In this document: piece by piece, positions 1-5,128 of the stretch
Layout: each line of letters begins with the position of its first letter
Position numbering within the stretch: position 1 is the stretch's first letter
Notes under the pieces: model-generated
Databases searched by the model: none
What the model saw: only the letters and a program-made list of their open reading frames with translations
What the model was told of the DNA's origin: nothing
Made by a program: the position numbers and the translations under genes
NCBI GenBank assembly: GCA_012513595.1
Contig: JAAZBY010000098.1
Coordinates: forward strand, 1-8,670
Length of the DNA: 8,670 bases
Source: Chloroflexota bacterium
Lineage (GTDB): Bacteria > Chloroflexota > Anaerolineae > UBA1429
Direction: 5' to 3'

Positions 1-65
1 CTCAGATGGTAGAGCACTTGACTGAAAATCAAGGTGTCCCCAGTTCAAGTGTGGGCTTCGGCACC
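1..65 (+). tRNA. trnF: tRNA-Phe (GAA), 5' end cut by window edge
   Basis: The window opens inside the D-arm. The anticodon stem CTTGA/TCAAG (17-21 with 29-33) encloses the loop CTGAAAA, so the anticodon is GAA (24-26), which reads Phe codons. The T loop TTCAAGT is at 44-50. The 3' acceptor strand CTTCGGC (56-62) is followed by discriminator A63 and the bases CC; the terminal A of CCA is not encoded. About ten 5' bases, including the 5' acceptor strand, are missing. One oddity: the last T-stem pair is G43-G51 (standard positions 53 and 61), normally an almost invariant G-C. Identity is firm from the anticodon; functionality is likely but not certain because of that mismatch. Confidence 0.88.
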
Positions 66-67
66 TC

Positions 68-87
68 GGCGGCCTAGCAGGGCCGCC
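68..87 (+). other. GC-rich hairpin between tRNA-Phe and tRNA-Gly
   Basis: GGCGGCC (68-74) and GGCCGCC (81-87) form a perfect 7-bp stem around the 6-base loop TAGCAG. No T-run follows, so an intrinsic terminator is unlikely. In a polycistronic tRNA transcript it could be a spacer structure affecting 3'/5' end processing. The inverted repeat is visible; its role is inference. Confidence 0.4.
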
Positions 88-92
88 AGCGA

Positions 93-164
93 GCGGAAGT
101 GGCTCAGTGGTAGAGCATCTCCTTGCCAAGGAGATGGTCGCGAGTTCGAATCTCGTCTTCCGCT
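93..164 (+). tRNA. trnG: tRNA-Gly (GCC)
   Basis: A complete cloverleaf is visible. The acceptor GCGGAAG (93-99) pairs with CTTCCGC (157-163), and discriminator T164 is usual for bacterial tRNA-Gly. The D-arm contains GCTC...GAGC. The anticodon stem TCTCC/GGAGA flanks the loop TTGCCAA with anticodon GCC at 125-127. The T-arm is GCGAG-TTCGAAT-CTCGT, with one G-T wobble. CCA is not encoded (CCT follows). It lies about 30 bases after tRNA-Phe and 18 before tRNA-Cys, so the three are probably one transcript. Confidence 0.97.
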
Positions 165-182
165 CCTCGCTATTTCAGGCGT

Positions 183-253
183 GGCGACGTAGCCAAGTGG
201 CAAGGCAGAGGTCTGCAAAACCTTCACCATGGGTTCAAATCCCATCGTCGCCT
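183..253 (+). tRNA. trnC: tRNA-Cys (GCA)
   Basis: The acceptor GGCGACG (183-189) pairs with CGTCGCC (246-252), and discriminator T253 is the expected identity base for Cys. The anticodon stem GAGGT/ACCTT (208-212 with 220-224, one G-T wobble) holds the loop CTGCAAA with anticodon GCA at 215-217. The T-arm GATGGG-like stem with TTCAAAT loop is intact. CCA is not encoded (CT follows). It is the last gene of the tRNA cluster, followed 16 bases later by a terminator-like hairpin. Confidence 0.96.
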
Positions 254-269
254 CTGGACGGGCAGAACA

Positions 270-300
270 GAAGGCCGGCATAAGCCGGCCTTCTTCTCGT
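270..300 (+). terminator. Intrinsic terminator of the tRNA cluster
   Basis: GAAGGCCGGC (270-279) and GCCGGCCTTC (284-293) form a perfect 10-bp stem with loop ATAA, followed by a pyrimidine-rich tail TTCTCGTTTC. The tail is a modest U-tract, but the very stable stem placed right after tRNA-Cys supports rho-independent termination. Confidence 0.75.
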
Positions 301-377
301 TTCAGGGCCAGGTGCGCGGGCGGGCCAGCCGCGGGACGGTATGGCATACGCACCCCCATCCCCGCAGGATGCGATAC

Positions 378-425
378 GTGCACGGTGCGCACAATGCGCG
401 TACAATGTGTGCACAGCCTCTGTGC
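378..425 (+). promoter_or_regulatory. Repeat-rich upstream region of hicBA, candidate promoter/operator
   Basis: A dense group of small repeats lies 26-73 bases upstream of the hicB start. GTGCAC occurs at 378-383 and 409-414, and the palindrome GTGCGCAC at 385-392. A direct repeat ACAATG sits at 391-396 and 402-407, exactly 11 bases apart, about one helical turn. The inverted repeat GCACAG-CCT-CTGTGC lies at 411-425. TACAAT at 401-406 could be a -10 box, though no good -35 box is seen. Type II toxin-antitoxin operons usually autoregulate through such sites. That reading is inference, and this HicB has no obvious DNA-binding domain. Confidence 0.35.
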
Positions 426-450
426 GGATGGGGGTGTAGAGGGAACCGCC

Positions 451-741
451 ATGGATAGCTATATCGTGGTTACTCTCACGGTGCACCGTGAAGGACCGCA
501 CTATGTCGCCAAGTGCGTGGACCTTGGTACTTCGAGTTTCGGCGACACGGAGGACGAGGCGCTCGCCAACCTCAACGACGCAACTCTGCTGTTCCTGAAT
601 ACCCTTGAGGAGCTCGGCGAGTGCGCCGAGGCGCTGGAGCGGTTGGGCGTGGTCATGCACAGGGGCGGCATCGCCAGCCAGCGCGTACCCTGCCTCCCAG
701 ACCATACCGTCGTCTCGCAGGTGATCCCGCTGGCGGTGTAG
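451..741 (+). CDS. hicB: HicB-family antitoxin
   Basis: A 96-aa protein with the HicB (UPF0150) pattern: an N-terminal beta-rich part (MDSYIVVTLTVHREGPHYVAK, residues about 1-21), then GDTEDEALANL (31-41) leading into a helix, and an ELGV-like end of the helical part (LERLGVVMH, 62-70). HicB proteins bind and neutralise the HicA mRNA interferase. The start ATG451 is preceded by AGAGGG at suitable distance; upstream ATGs in the same frame lie in the terminator/tRNA region and are not credible. It is followed by hicA after only 2 bases, so translation is probably coupled. The protein has no recognisable C-terminal HTH or ribbon-helix-helix domain, unlike longer HicB forms, so its role as a transcriptional regulator is uncertain. 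Confident as to family. Confidence 0.85.
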   Translation: MDSYIVVTLTVHREGPHYVAKCVDLGTSSFGDTEDEALANLNDATLLFLNTLEELGECAEALERLGVVMHRGGIASQRVPCLPDHTVVSQVIPLAV

Positions 742-743
742 GG

Positions 744-1028
744 ATGACCCGGGCGCGCCTCTTCTCCAGTGCCGAGATAGAGGCGGCACTCCGCCGGGGA
801 GGTTTTACCCCACGCGGCAGGAGCAGGGGCAGCCATCAGGCCTGGACCAAGCAAAGGCCTGACGGAAGCCATCGGGTAGTGATCGTAGTGTGCGACAAGC
901 CCGAGGTACCCAAGGGTACGTTTGACTCCATCCTGGAGCAGGCGGGGCTCACATACGAGCAGTTCCTTGCTCTGGCCAAGGTGAAGAAGAAGGGCCAGCG
1001 CGGGAAACCAACCACCACAGGGGGGTGA
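744..1028 (+). CDS. hicA: HicA-family toxin (mRNA interferase)
   Basis: A 94-aa protein matching the HicA (YcfA-like) dsRBD-fold toxin. It has an N-terminal helix (FSSAEIEAALRRGGF, 7-21) and the catalytic region R-x-x-GSH with His31 (RGSHQAW, 28-34). The beta strands carry HRVVIVV, and the typical ending is KGTFDSILEQAGLTYEQFL (57-75). HicA cleaves mRNA in a translation-independent way and is held inactive by HicB. The catalytic His and fold motifs are all present, so the toxin looks intact. The C-terminus adds a short basic tail (KVKKKGQRGK) before the stop. The first ATG after hicB (744) is used, 2 bases after its stop. The order antitoxin-toxin is the reverse of the classic hicAB. The stop codon lies in the loop of the hairpin at 1014-1051. 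Confidence 0.9.
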   Translation: MTRARLFSSAEIEAALRRGGFTPRGRSRGSHQAWTKQRPDGSHRVVIVVCDKPEVPKGTFDSILEQAGLTYEQFLALAKVKKKGQRGKPTTTGG

Positions 1029-1051
1029 GCGTCGGCTCTCCCCCCTGTGGT
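1014..1051. terminator. Hairpin between convergent hicA and nucleotidyltransferase
   Basis: Positions 1014-1025 (ACCACAGGGGGG) pair perfectly with 1040-1051 (CCCCCCTGTGGT), a 12-bp stem. The 14-base loop can add a further 4 bp, GAGC/GCTC (1027-1030 with 1035-1038), capped by GTCG. The left arm contains the last hicA codons, and the hicA stop TGA (1026-1028) starts the loop. T1051-T1053 give only a short U-tract on the + strand. Position between two converging transcripts suggests a bidirectional terminator or transcript-end stabiliser. Confidence 0.6.
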
Positions 1052-1073
1052 TTGCCGCCCGCCTCCGCAAGCG

Positions 1074-1898
1074 CTAGCCGCCTCCATCTACGAGGCGCAA
1101 CCCCTCCCCCAGCGCGTAGCGGATGAACTCCACCGTCAGGCCGAGGTCGCCCGGATCGGCCTTCTGGCGCACCTTGCCGTACTGGTCCGTCCGTTCCCCC
1201 CAGGCGCGGGCGATCAGGCCCGCCCAACGGCCGTCGAGCGCCCCCGCGGCCCAACGCGCCGCCTCGGGCTTGGAGCCGACCCGTCCCGTGGCCAGGGTGT
1301 GCAGCATCCGGCAGTAGGAGAGCACGGCGAAGGGCTGGTACCAGCGATTGTCCAGGGCCGCCGGCTCAGCCAGGAGCGCGGCGCCCCACTCCCTCATGGT
1401 GGCGCGCACCTCGGCGCTGAGTGCCGCCGGCGGGATGGGGTCGATGAGCGTGGCGGCGGCCGGGCCGCACAGGGCGATCCCATCCTCCCGCAGCACCCAG
1501 CGGACGACGACGCTGTTGTCGTGCGCGGAGCGCTCCAGAGCCGTGGCGCCGTTATCCAGGTACCAGAGCGGCTCCCCGGCCCTCGCCCAGGGGCGCAGGA
1601 CCCCCGCGGGAAAGTACGACCCCTCCAGGTGCTGCGCCCAGCCTGACTCTAGCCCGTACAGCTGCCCGTGCATGGCCTGCAGGCGCGCGACCTCGCCATC
1701 GTTGAGGTCGCGGCGCGTCACGGCCACCCAGTCGACGTCGGAGTCGCGATCGCACCCGCCGGTGGCGAAGGAGCCCTGCAGGTAGACGCCCACCAGAGTA
1801 CCGTCGAGAATGCCCCTCTGCCGGGCCACCAGCGCCTCCAGGACGGCGTTCAGGTCCGCGTAGGGCGTCGGGAAGCCGCCCGCGCTCGGCTCAATCAT
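1074..1898 (-). CDS. AadA-like aminoglycoside nucleotidyltransferase family protein
   Basis: A 274-aa protein. Residues 41-60 hold the polymerase-beta-type nucleotidyltransferase signature G42-S43-x10-D54-x-D56 (GSFATGGCDRDSDVDW), where the two Asp residues bind catalytic metal. The C-terminal helical half resembles the AadA/DUF4111 C-terminal domain, with CRMLHTLATGRVGSKPEAARW (residues 196-216). Members such as AadA transfer AMP to streptomycin/spectinomycin; many chromosomal relatives have unknown substrates, so a resistance phenotype is inference. Length is close to the roughly 260 aa of AadA. The start ATG (1896-1898) has GGGGGA about 8 bases upstream on the - strand. It follows the last propeller gene by 45 bases on the same strand and may share its transcript. 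Confidence 0.82.
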   Translation of the reverse strand: MIEPSAGGFPTPYADLNAVLEALVARQRGILDGTLVGVYLQGSFATGGCDRDSDVDWVAVTRRDLNDGEVARLQAMHGQLYGLESGWAQHLEGSYFPAGVLRPWARAGEPLWYLDNGATALERSAHDNSVVVRWVLREDGIALCGPAAATLIDPIPPAALSAEVRATMREWGAALLAEPAALDNRWYQPFAVLSYCRMLHTLATGRVGSKPEAARWAAGALDGRWAGLIARAWGERTDQYGKVRQKADPGDLGLTVEFIRYALGEGLRLVDGGG

Positions 1899-1917
1899 GA
1901 TGGTCCATCCCCCGAAA

Positions 1918-1931
1918 GGCTCGCGTGAGCC
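1918..1931 (-). terminator. Small hairpin between propeller gene 1 and nucleotidyltransferase
   Basis: GGCTC (1918-1922) and GAGCC (1927-1931) form a 5-bp stem with a 4-base loop. On the - strand it is followed by TTTCGGGGG, which also provides the ribosome binding site of the downstream gene. It is too small for efficient termination; partial attenuation within a shared transcript is possible. Confidence 0.25.
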
Positions 1932-1943
1932 CGCACCGGCTGA

Positions 1944-3362
1944 CTACTGCCCCGTCTGGATGGGCGCCCAGGCCAGAAGGGCGTGGCCCCGCCCCCCAGT
2001 GGTGATCTGCCGCGCCTCGCCGCCCTGGGCGGCCACCATCCACACCTCGACCGCTCCGCTCCGCCCGGAGAGGAAGGCCACCTGGCTGCCATCCGGCGAC
2101 CAGGCCGGATAGAGATCCCCCACCGCATCCCGCTCTGCGAGCGGCCGCCGCTCCCCCGTGCGGGTGTCGACCAGGTACGTGCTGGCGTACTGGAACTCCA
2201 TGCCCGGGCCGAACTCGCCCTCCCGCTTCTCGGGCGGGCGCGCCTCCTCGGCGTGGGCGATCAGCCCGCCATCTGGCGACCACTGCGGCCCGGGCAGCCC
2301 CCAGGCGCCGGTGTGCGACACGCCCAGGGAGCGCAGGTTCCCGCCGTCGCGATCGACAAGCCACAGCTGCCCGCCCCGCGAGAGGAGCAGCCGCGTGCCG
2401 TCCGGCGACCAGGATACCACCGAGATGCTGTCCGCGTCCTCCAATACCGGGCGGGCAGCGGCCCCGTCCGCCGCGGAGAACCACAGCGTCCAGGTGCTCT
2501 GCCCGAGAGGCAGGGTCGCGTAGGCCAAGAGTTGCCCGTCAGGCGTGATGGCCAGGCCCCCGCGGGCCAACGCCTCAGAGACGTACTGCCGCGGCTCTTC
2601 ACCCAAGACGTCGATGAGAAAGACCATGCCGTATTCCTGATCAGCCAGGTAGACGTGTCTGGCATCGGGATGCCACGCGCCAAAGAACGTTTCCGCCCAG
2701 CGCAGATCGCCGAACTGGAACACGGTCTCCAGTTGGCGTGCCTCGCCAGTGGCTAACTCGACCACGTAGACCAAGTCGGACTCCATGTCCGGGCTGGCCA
2801 GCGCAAGGTACCGCCCGCCCGGCGACGCATACACAAAGACGGGGCTGCTGCGCCCGGGCACGGGCCCTTCCCACAGGGAGGGCGGCACCGGCGAGGCGAG
2901 GTCCTCCACCCCCGTCACGCTCGCCTCGGCGCTGACCGTGAGGCGCTGTAAGGAGCGCCCGGATCCGGCCTGCACGAACGTCCAGAGCGCGCCCTGCGGG
3001 CTGGGCGCCGGCCCGCGCACCGGCCAGGCCGCCGTGGCAGGCCCCTCGGGCCGTACCGGCGTGGGCCAGTTCCAGAAGGGAGTCTCTGTGGGCAGCGGTT
3101 CGTCAGTGGGCGCTACCGTGACGGGACCGCCGGGCGGGCTGGCCTCGCTCGGCGCCGGATAGGGCCGTGGCTCTCCGCCCTCGGGCGAGGGGTCCGGCGT
3201 GGCCTGCGGCGGCGCCGGGTAGCCAGCCACCTCCTGCCCCGCCGCAGGTGGCGCATCCCCGGCTGGGGATGGCCCCTGGCGAGCGAGGCACCCGCTCTGC
3301 GCCGCGGCCAGCAGCGCAACGGACACGAGGGCGGCGTAGAGCAAGCGTTGTACGCTGCGCAT
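1944..3362 (-). CDS. Secreted six-repeat TolB-like propeller protein, paralogue 1
   Basis: A 472-aa protein, the last of three tandem paralogues. Residues 1-25 are a signal peptide ending in AAAQSGC. Residues about 26-110 are a Pro/Thr/Glu-rich spacer. The rest carries six SPDG/TPDG-type PD40 motifs near residues 180, 231, 273, 319, 362 and 422, plus a final WAP at 465. This is the pattern of a six-bladed TolB/WD40-like propeller, a ligand- or protein-binding scaffold with no catalytic motif seen. The start ATG (3360-3362) follows AAGGAG on the - strand. The lipobox is unusual: Gln at -3 where Leu is expected, caused by five extra codons (3297-3311) relative to paralogue 2. Lipid anchoring at Cys25 is therefore less certain than for its sisters. 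Function of the family is unknown to me. Confidence 0.85.
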   Translation of the reverse strand: MRSVQRLLYAALVSVALLAAAQSGCLARQGPSPAGDAPPAAGQEVAGYPAPPQATPDPSPEGGEPRPYPAPSEASPPGGPVTVAPTDEPLPTETPFWNWPTPVRPEGPATAAWPVRGPAPSPQGALWTFVQAGSGRSLQRLTVSAEASVTGVEDLASPVPPSLWEGPVPGRSSPVFVYASPGGRYLALASPDMESDLVYVVELATGEARQLETVFQFGDLRWAETFFGAWHPDARHVYLADQEYGMVFLIDVLGEEPRQYVSEALARGGLAITPDGQLLAYATLPLGQSTWTLWFSAADGAAARPVLEDADSISVVSWSPDGTRLLLSRGGQLWLVDRDGGNLRSLGVSHTGAWGLPGPQWSPDGGLIAHAEEARPPEKREGEFGPGMEFQYASTYLVDTRTGERRPLAERDAVGDLYPAWSPDGSQVAFLSGRSGAVEVWMVAAQGGEARQITTGGRGHALLAWAPIQTGQ

Positions 3363-3400
3363 GGGAACTCCTTACTGCGTGGGGACGCACCACGCGGCGT
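3363..3400 (-). promoter_or_regulatory. Conserved 5' leader of paralogue 1 (copy A) with RBS and hairpin
   Basis: About 37 bases upstream of the start match leader B (4852-4889) with a single change. On the - strand the order is hairpin GCGTGG-N7-CCACGC (3395-3377), AGTAAGGAG containing the ribosome binding site, then TTCCC-ATG. Beyond 3400 similarity to copies B and C is lost, apart from a GCGG(G)CTCAC stretch at 3411-3420 resembling 4961-4970. The copy looks shortened by an internal deletion, so it may lack promoter sequence present in B and C. Confidence 0.65.
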
Positions 3401-3477
3401 CCTTGGCCCCGCGGGCTCACGGGTAACCCGCCCGCCCTGCACTGCGCCTGGCGGCCCCTGCGCGTGCCATGCCTCCG

Positions 3478-4851
3478 TCAGCGCGCGACGCGCAGCCACA
3501 CCCCCAGCGGACCGTACGACGAACCACCAAAGTCAACGGCCAGGTGATCCACAGGCACGATCTCCAGCGTCTGCGCGTCTACGGTAAAGGCCGCGAACTC
3601 GCCTGCTGGGCGGGAACTGCCCAGCAGGGTGATGGTCTGGCCGTCGGGGGCCCAGCCTGGCCCCAGCACGCTGCTTGCGGCCAGCGCCGTCACAGGGGTC
3701 GCCTCCTCGCTGGCCACATCAAGGCGGTAGAGGTCGGTGTGTAGCTCGGGCCAGGCCTGCCCGAGGTCCTCCCCCTCCGGCACCAGGAACAGGAGCGAGC
3801 GCCCGTCCGGTGACCAGGCCGGCGCGAGCGGCTGCGCGCCGTACGGCGCGGAGACCGTCCGGGCCACGGGATGTGGCCCGTCACCGCCGGCGCCCATGAG
3901 CCACAACTGCGCATCCGCAAAGAGGCGCGGCTGGGTCGCCGGATCCCACTGTACGAAGGCGATGCGCGTGCCATCGGGCGAAAAGGATAGGTGTGAGATC
4001 TGCTGGCTGCGCACGGCGTACAGCAGGGCCGGCTCGGAGCCAGCGTCCAGCGGGACCCGCCACACCTCCGTCCCACGGGGGAGGTTGAGCGTCTGCGCCA
4101 CCACGACAGCCCGCCCATCCGGCGACAAGGCCGCCGCGTACACGGGACCCTCCTGCCCCTGGCCCTGCTGCGGCACGTCGACCTCGCGGTACTCGCCGGT
4201 AGCGGCCTCCACCAGGTACAGCTGGTACGCGCTGGCCCCGTTACGGCAGGCCAGGAACTGGGCGCCGTCCGGTGACCAGCCCAAGAAGGAGACCATCCCC
4301 GGCCCCACATCCCGGCGGAACTCTCCGTCGCTGGCGCGCAGCAGCCCCACCTGCCCGCCATTGCCGTAGACCCAGGCCACGGCCACGAGGCGACCATCGG
4401 GCGAGGGGTAGAGACCCTCCAGCTGATAACGGGCCCCCCAGAGCGGGCCGGCCGGGTACTGCGGCCCCACCACGCGCCCCGCCGCATCGACCTCCGCGCG
4501 CATCAGTTGCACGGAACCATCCTCCCGGACCGCCGTGTACACCGCCACATAGCTCCCCTCCCCAAGGTGCGGGAGCAGCGTCGGCATGGCCGTCGAGGGC
4601 GGCGACGTGGGGGTGGGGGTCGGCGTCCAGGAGGCCTCTTGGGTGAGGAGCGGCACCACCACGGCCTGAAAGTCCGGAGGGAGAGTGGGGGAAACGGGCG
4701 GGGTCTCCCCCGTCGGCGGGGCGGGGGAGCCAGCCACCTCCTGCCCGGCCGCAGGCGGCGCGCTCGGGGCGGGTGCTCCCTGGCGAGCGAGGCACCCGCT
4801 CAGCGCAACGGCCACCAGGACGACATAGAGCGTGTGTTCTACGCTGCGCAT
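3478..4851 (-). CDS. Secreted lipoprotein with six-repeat TolB-like propeller, paralogue 2
   Basis: A 457-aa protein. The signal peptide has a canonical lipobox LSGC with Cys20, so it is expected to be lipid-anchored outside the membrane. Residues about 26-95 form a Pro/Thr-rich spacer (e.g. WTPTPTPTSPPST). Six SPDG-type motifs follow near residues 150, 193, 243, 291, 347 and 401, each about 45-55 residues apart, matching six PD40 blades. No protease or other catalytic motif is visible, so binding or scaffold work is more likely than dipeptidyl peptidase activity. The start ATG (4849-4851) has AAGGGG 8 bases upstream. The first ~45 codons are close to paralogue 1, whereas the propellers align only through their repeat motifs. 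It lies 115 bases before paralogue 1 on the same strand. Confidence 0.88.
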   Translation of the reverse strand: MRSVEHTLYVVLVAVALSGCLARQGAPAPSAPPAAGQEVAGSPAPPTGETPPVSPTLPPDFQAVVVPLLTQEASWTPTPTPTSPPSTAMPTLLPHLGEGSYVAVYTAVREDGSVQLMRAEVDAAGRVVGPQYPAGPLWGARYQLEGLYPSPDGRLVAVAWVYGNGGQVGLLRASDGEFRRDVGPGMVSFLGWSPDGAQFLACRNGASAYQLYLVEAATGEYREVDVPQQGQGQEGPVYAAALSPDGRAVVVAQTLNLPRGTEVWRVPLDAGSEPALLYAVRSQQISHLSFSPDGTRIAFVQWDPATQPRLFADAQLWLMGAGGDGPHPVARTVSAPYGAQPLAPAWSPDGRSLLFLVPEGEDLGQAWPELHTDLYRLDVASEEATPVTALAASSVLGPGWAPDGQTITLLGSSRPAGEFAAFTVDAQTLEIVPVDHLAVDFGGSSYGPLGVWLRVAR

Positions 4852-4946
4852 GGGAACCCCTTACTGCGTGGGGACGCACCACGCGGCGCCCGGCGGGCAC
4901 GAACGACTCCGCACGCGGTTCGCAATCACTGGCGGTGAGGGCAGGG
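4852..4946 (-). promoter_or_regulatory. Conserved 5' leader of paralogue 2 (copy B)
   Basis: This 95-base stretch aligns without gaps to leader C (6557-6651) with about 13 differences by eye; its first 37 bases match leader A. It contains the hairpin GCGTGG/CCACGC (4866-4884) and the AAGGGG ribosome binding site immediately in front of the start codon. Conservation extending through noncoding sequence suggests a regulatory RNA or promoter role, or recent duplication. No convincing sigma-70 boxes are seen inside it. Confidence 0.65.
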
Positions 4947-5128
4947 CAAACGCGCCAGCCCGCGGCTCACTGGCTGCCCCACGGAAACGGTCTCACTGCT
5001 GAGGCGGCCGTACCGCGTTGTGGCCGCCCATACAGCACAGGACACTGCGCCTCGGAGCTTCCCGCTGTGCCAAGAGCGAGGCGAATGCTGCACGCTTCCT
5101 GTTCGCGGTGGTACGCCGCCCTGACCGC
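4947..5128. other. Noncoding spacer between paralogues 3 and 2
   Basis: No credible gene is present. It contains GCGGCTCAC (4962-4970), similar to a piece upstream of paralogue 1, and an inverted repeat GGCGGCC (5003-5009) / GGCCGCC (5022-5028) with a 12-base loop. The latter could fold about 100 bases downstream of the paralogue 3 stop, but no T-run follows on the - strand. Otherwise I see nothing specific. Confidence 0.5.

Noticed and set aside
1983..2756. Open frame of 257 codons on the + strand
   Set aside because: Antisense to the propeller gene, no start signals, Arg/Pro-rich shadow.
3690..4487. Ser/Arg-rich open frame inside paralogue 2
   Set aside because: Same strand, shifted frame, low-complexity Arg/Ser/Pro composition typical of out-of-frame GC-rich sequence.
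4590..4640. G-rich tract as a tandem repeat or quadruplex element
   Set aside because: It is the coding sequence of the Thr/Pro spacer of paralogue 2, which explains the repetitive composition.
68..5028. Identical heptamers GGCGGCC/GGCCGCC in the hairpins at 68-87 and 5003-5028 as a dispersed repeat family
   Set aside because: Loops and flanks are unrelated and such GC-only heptamers recur by chance in this base composition.
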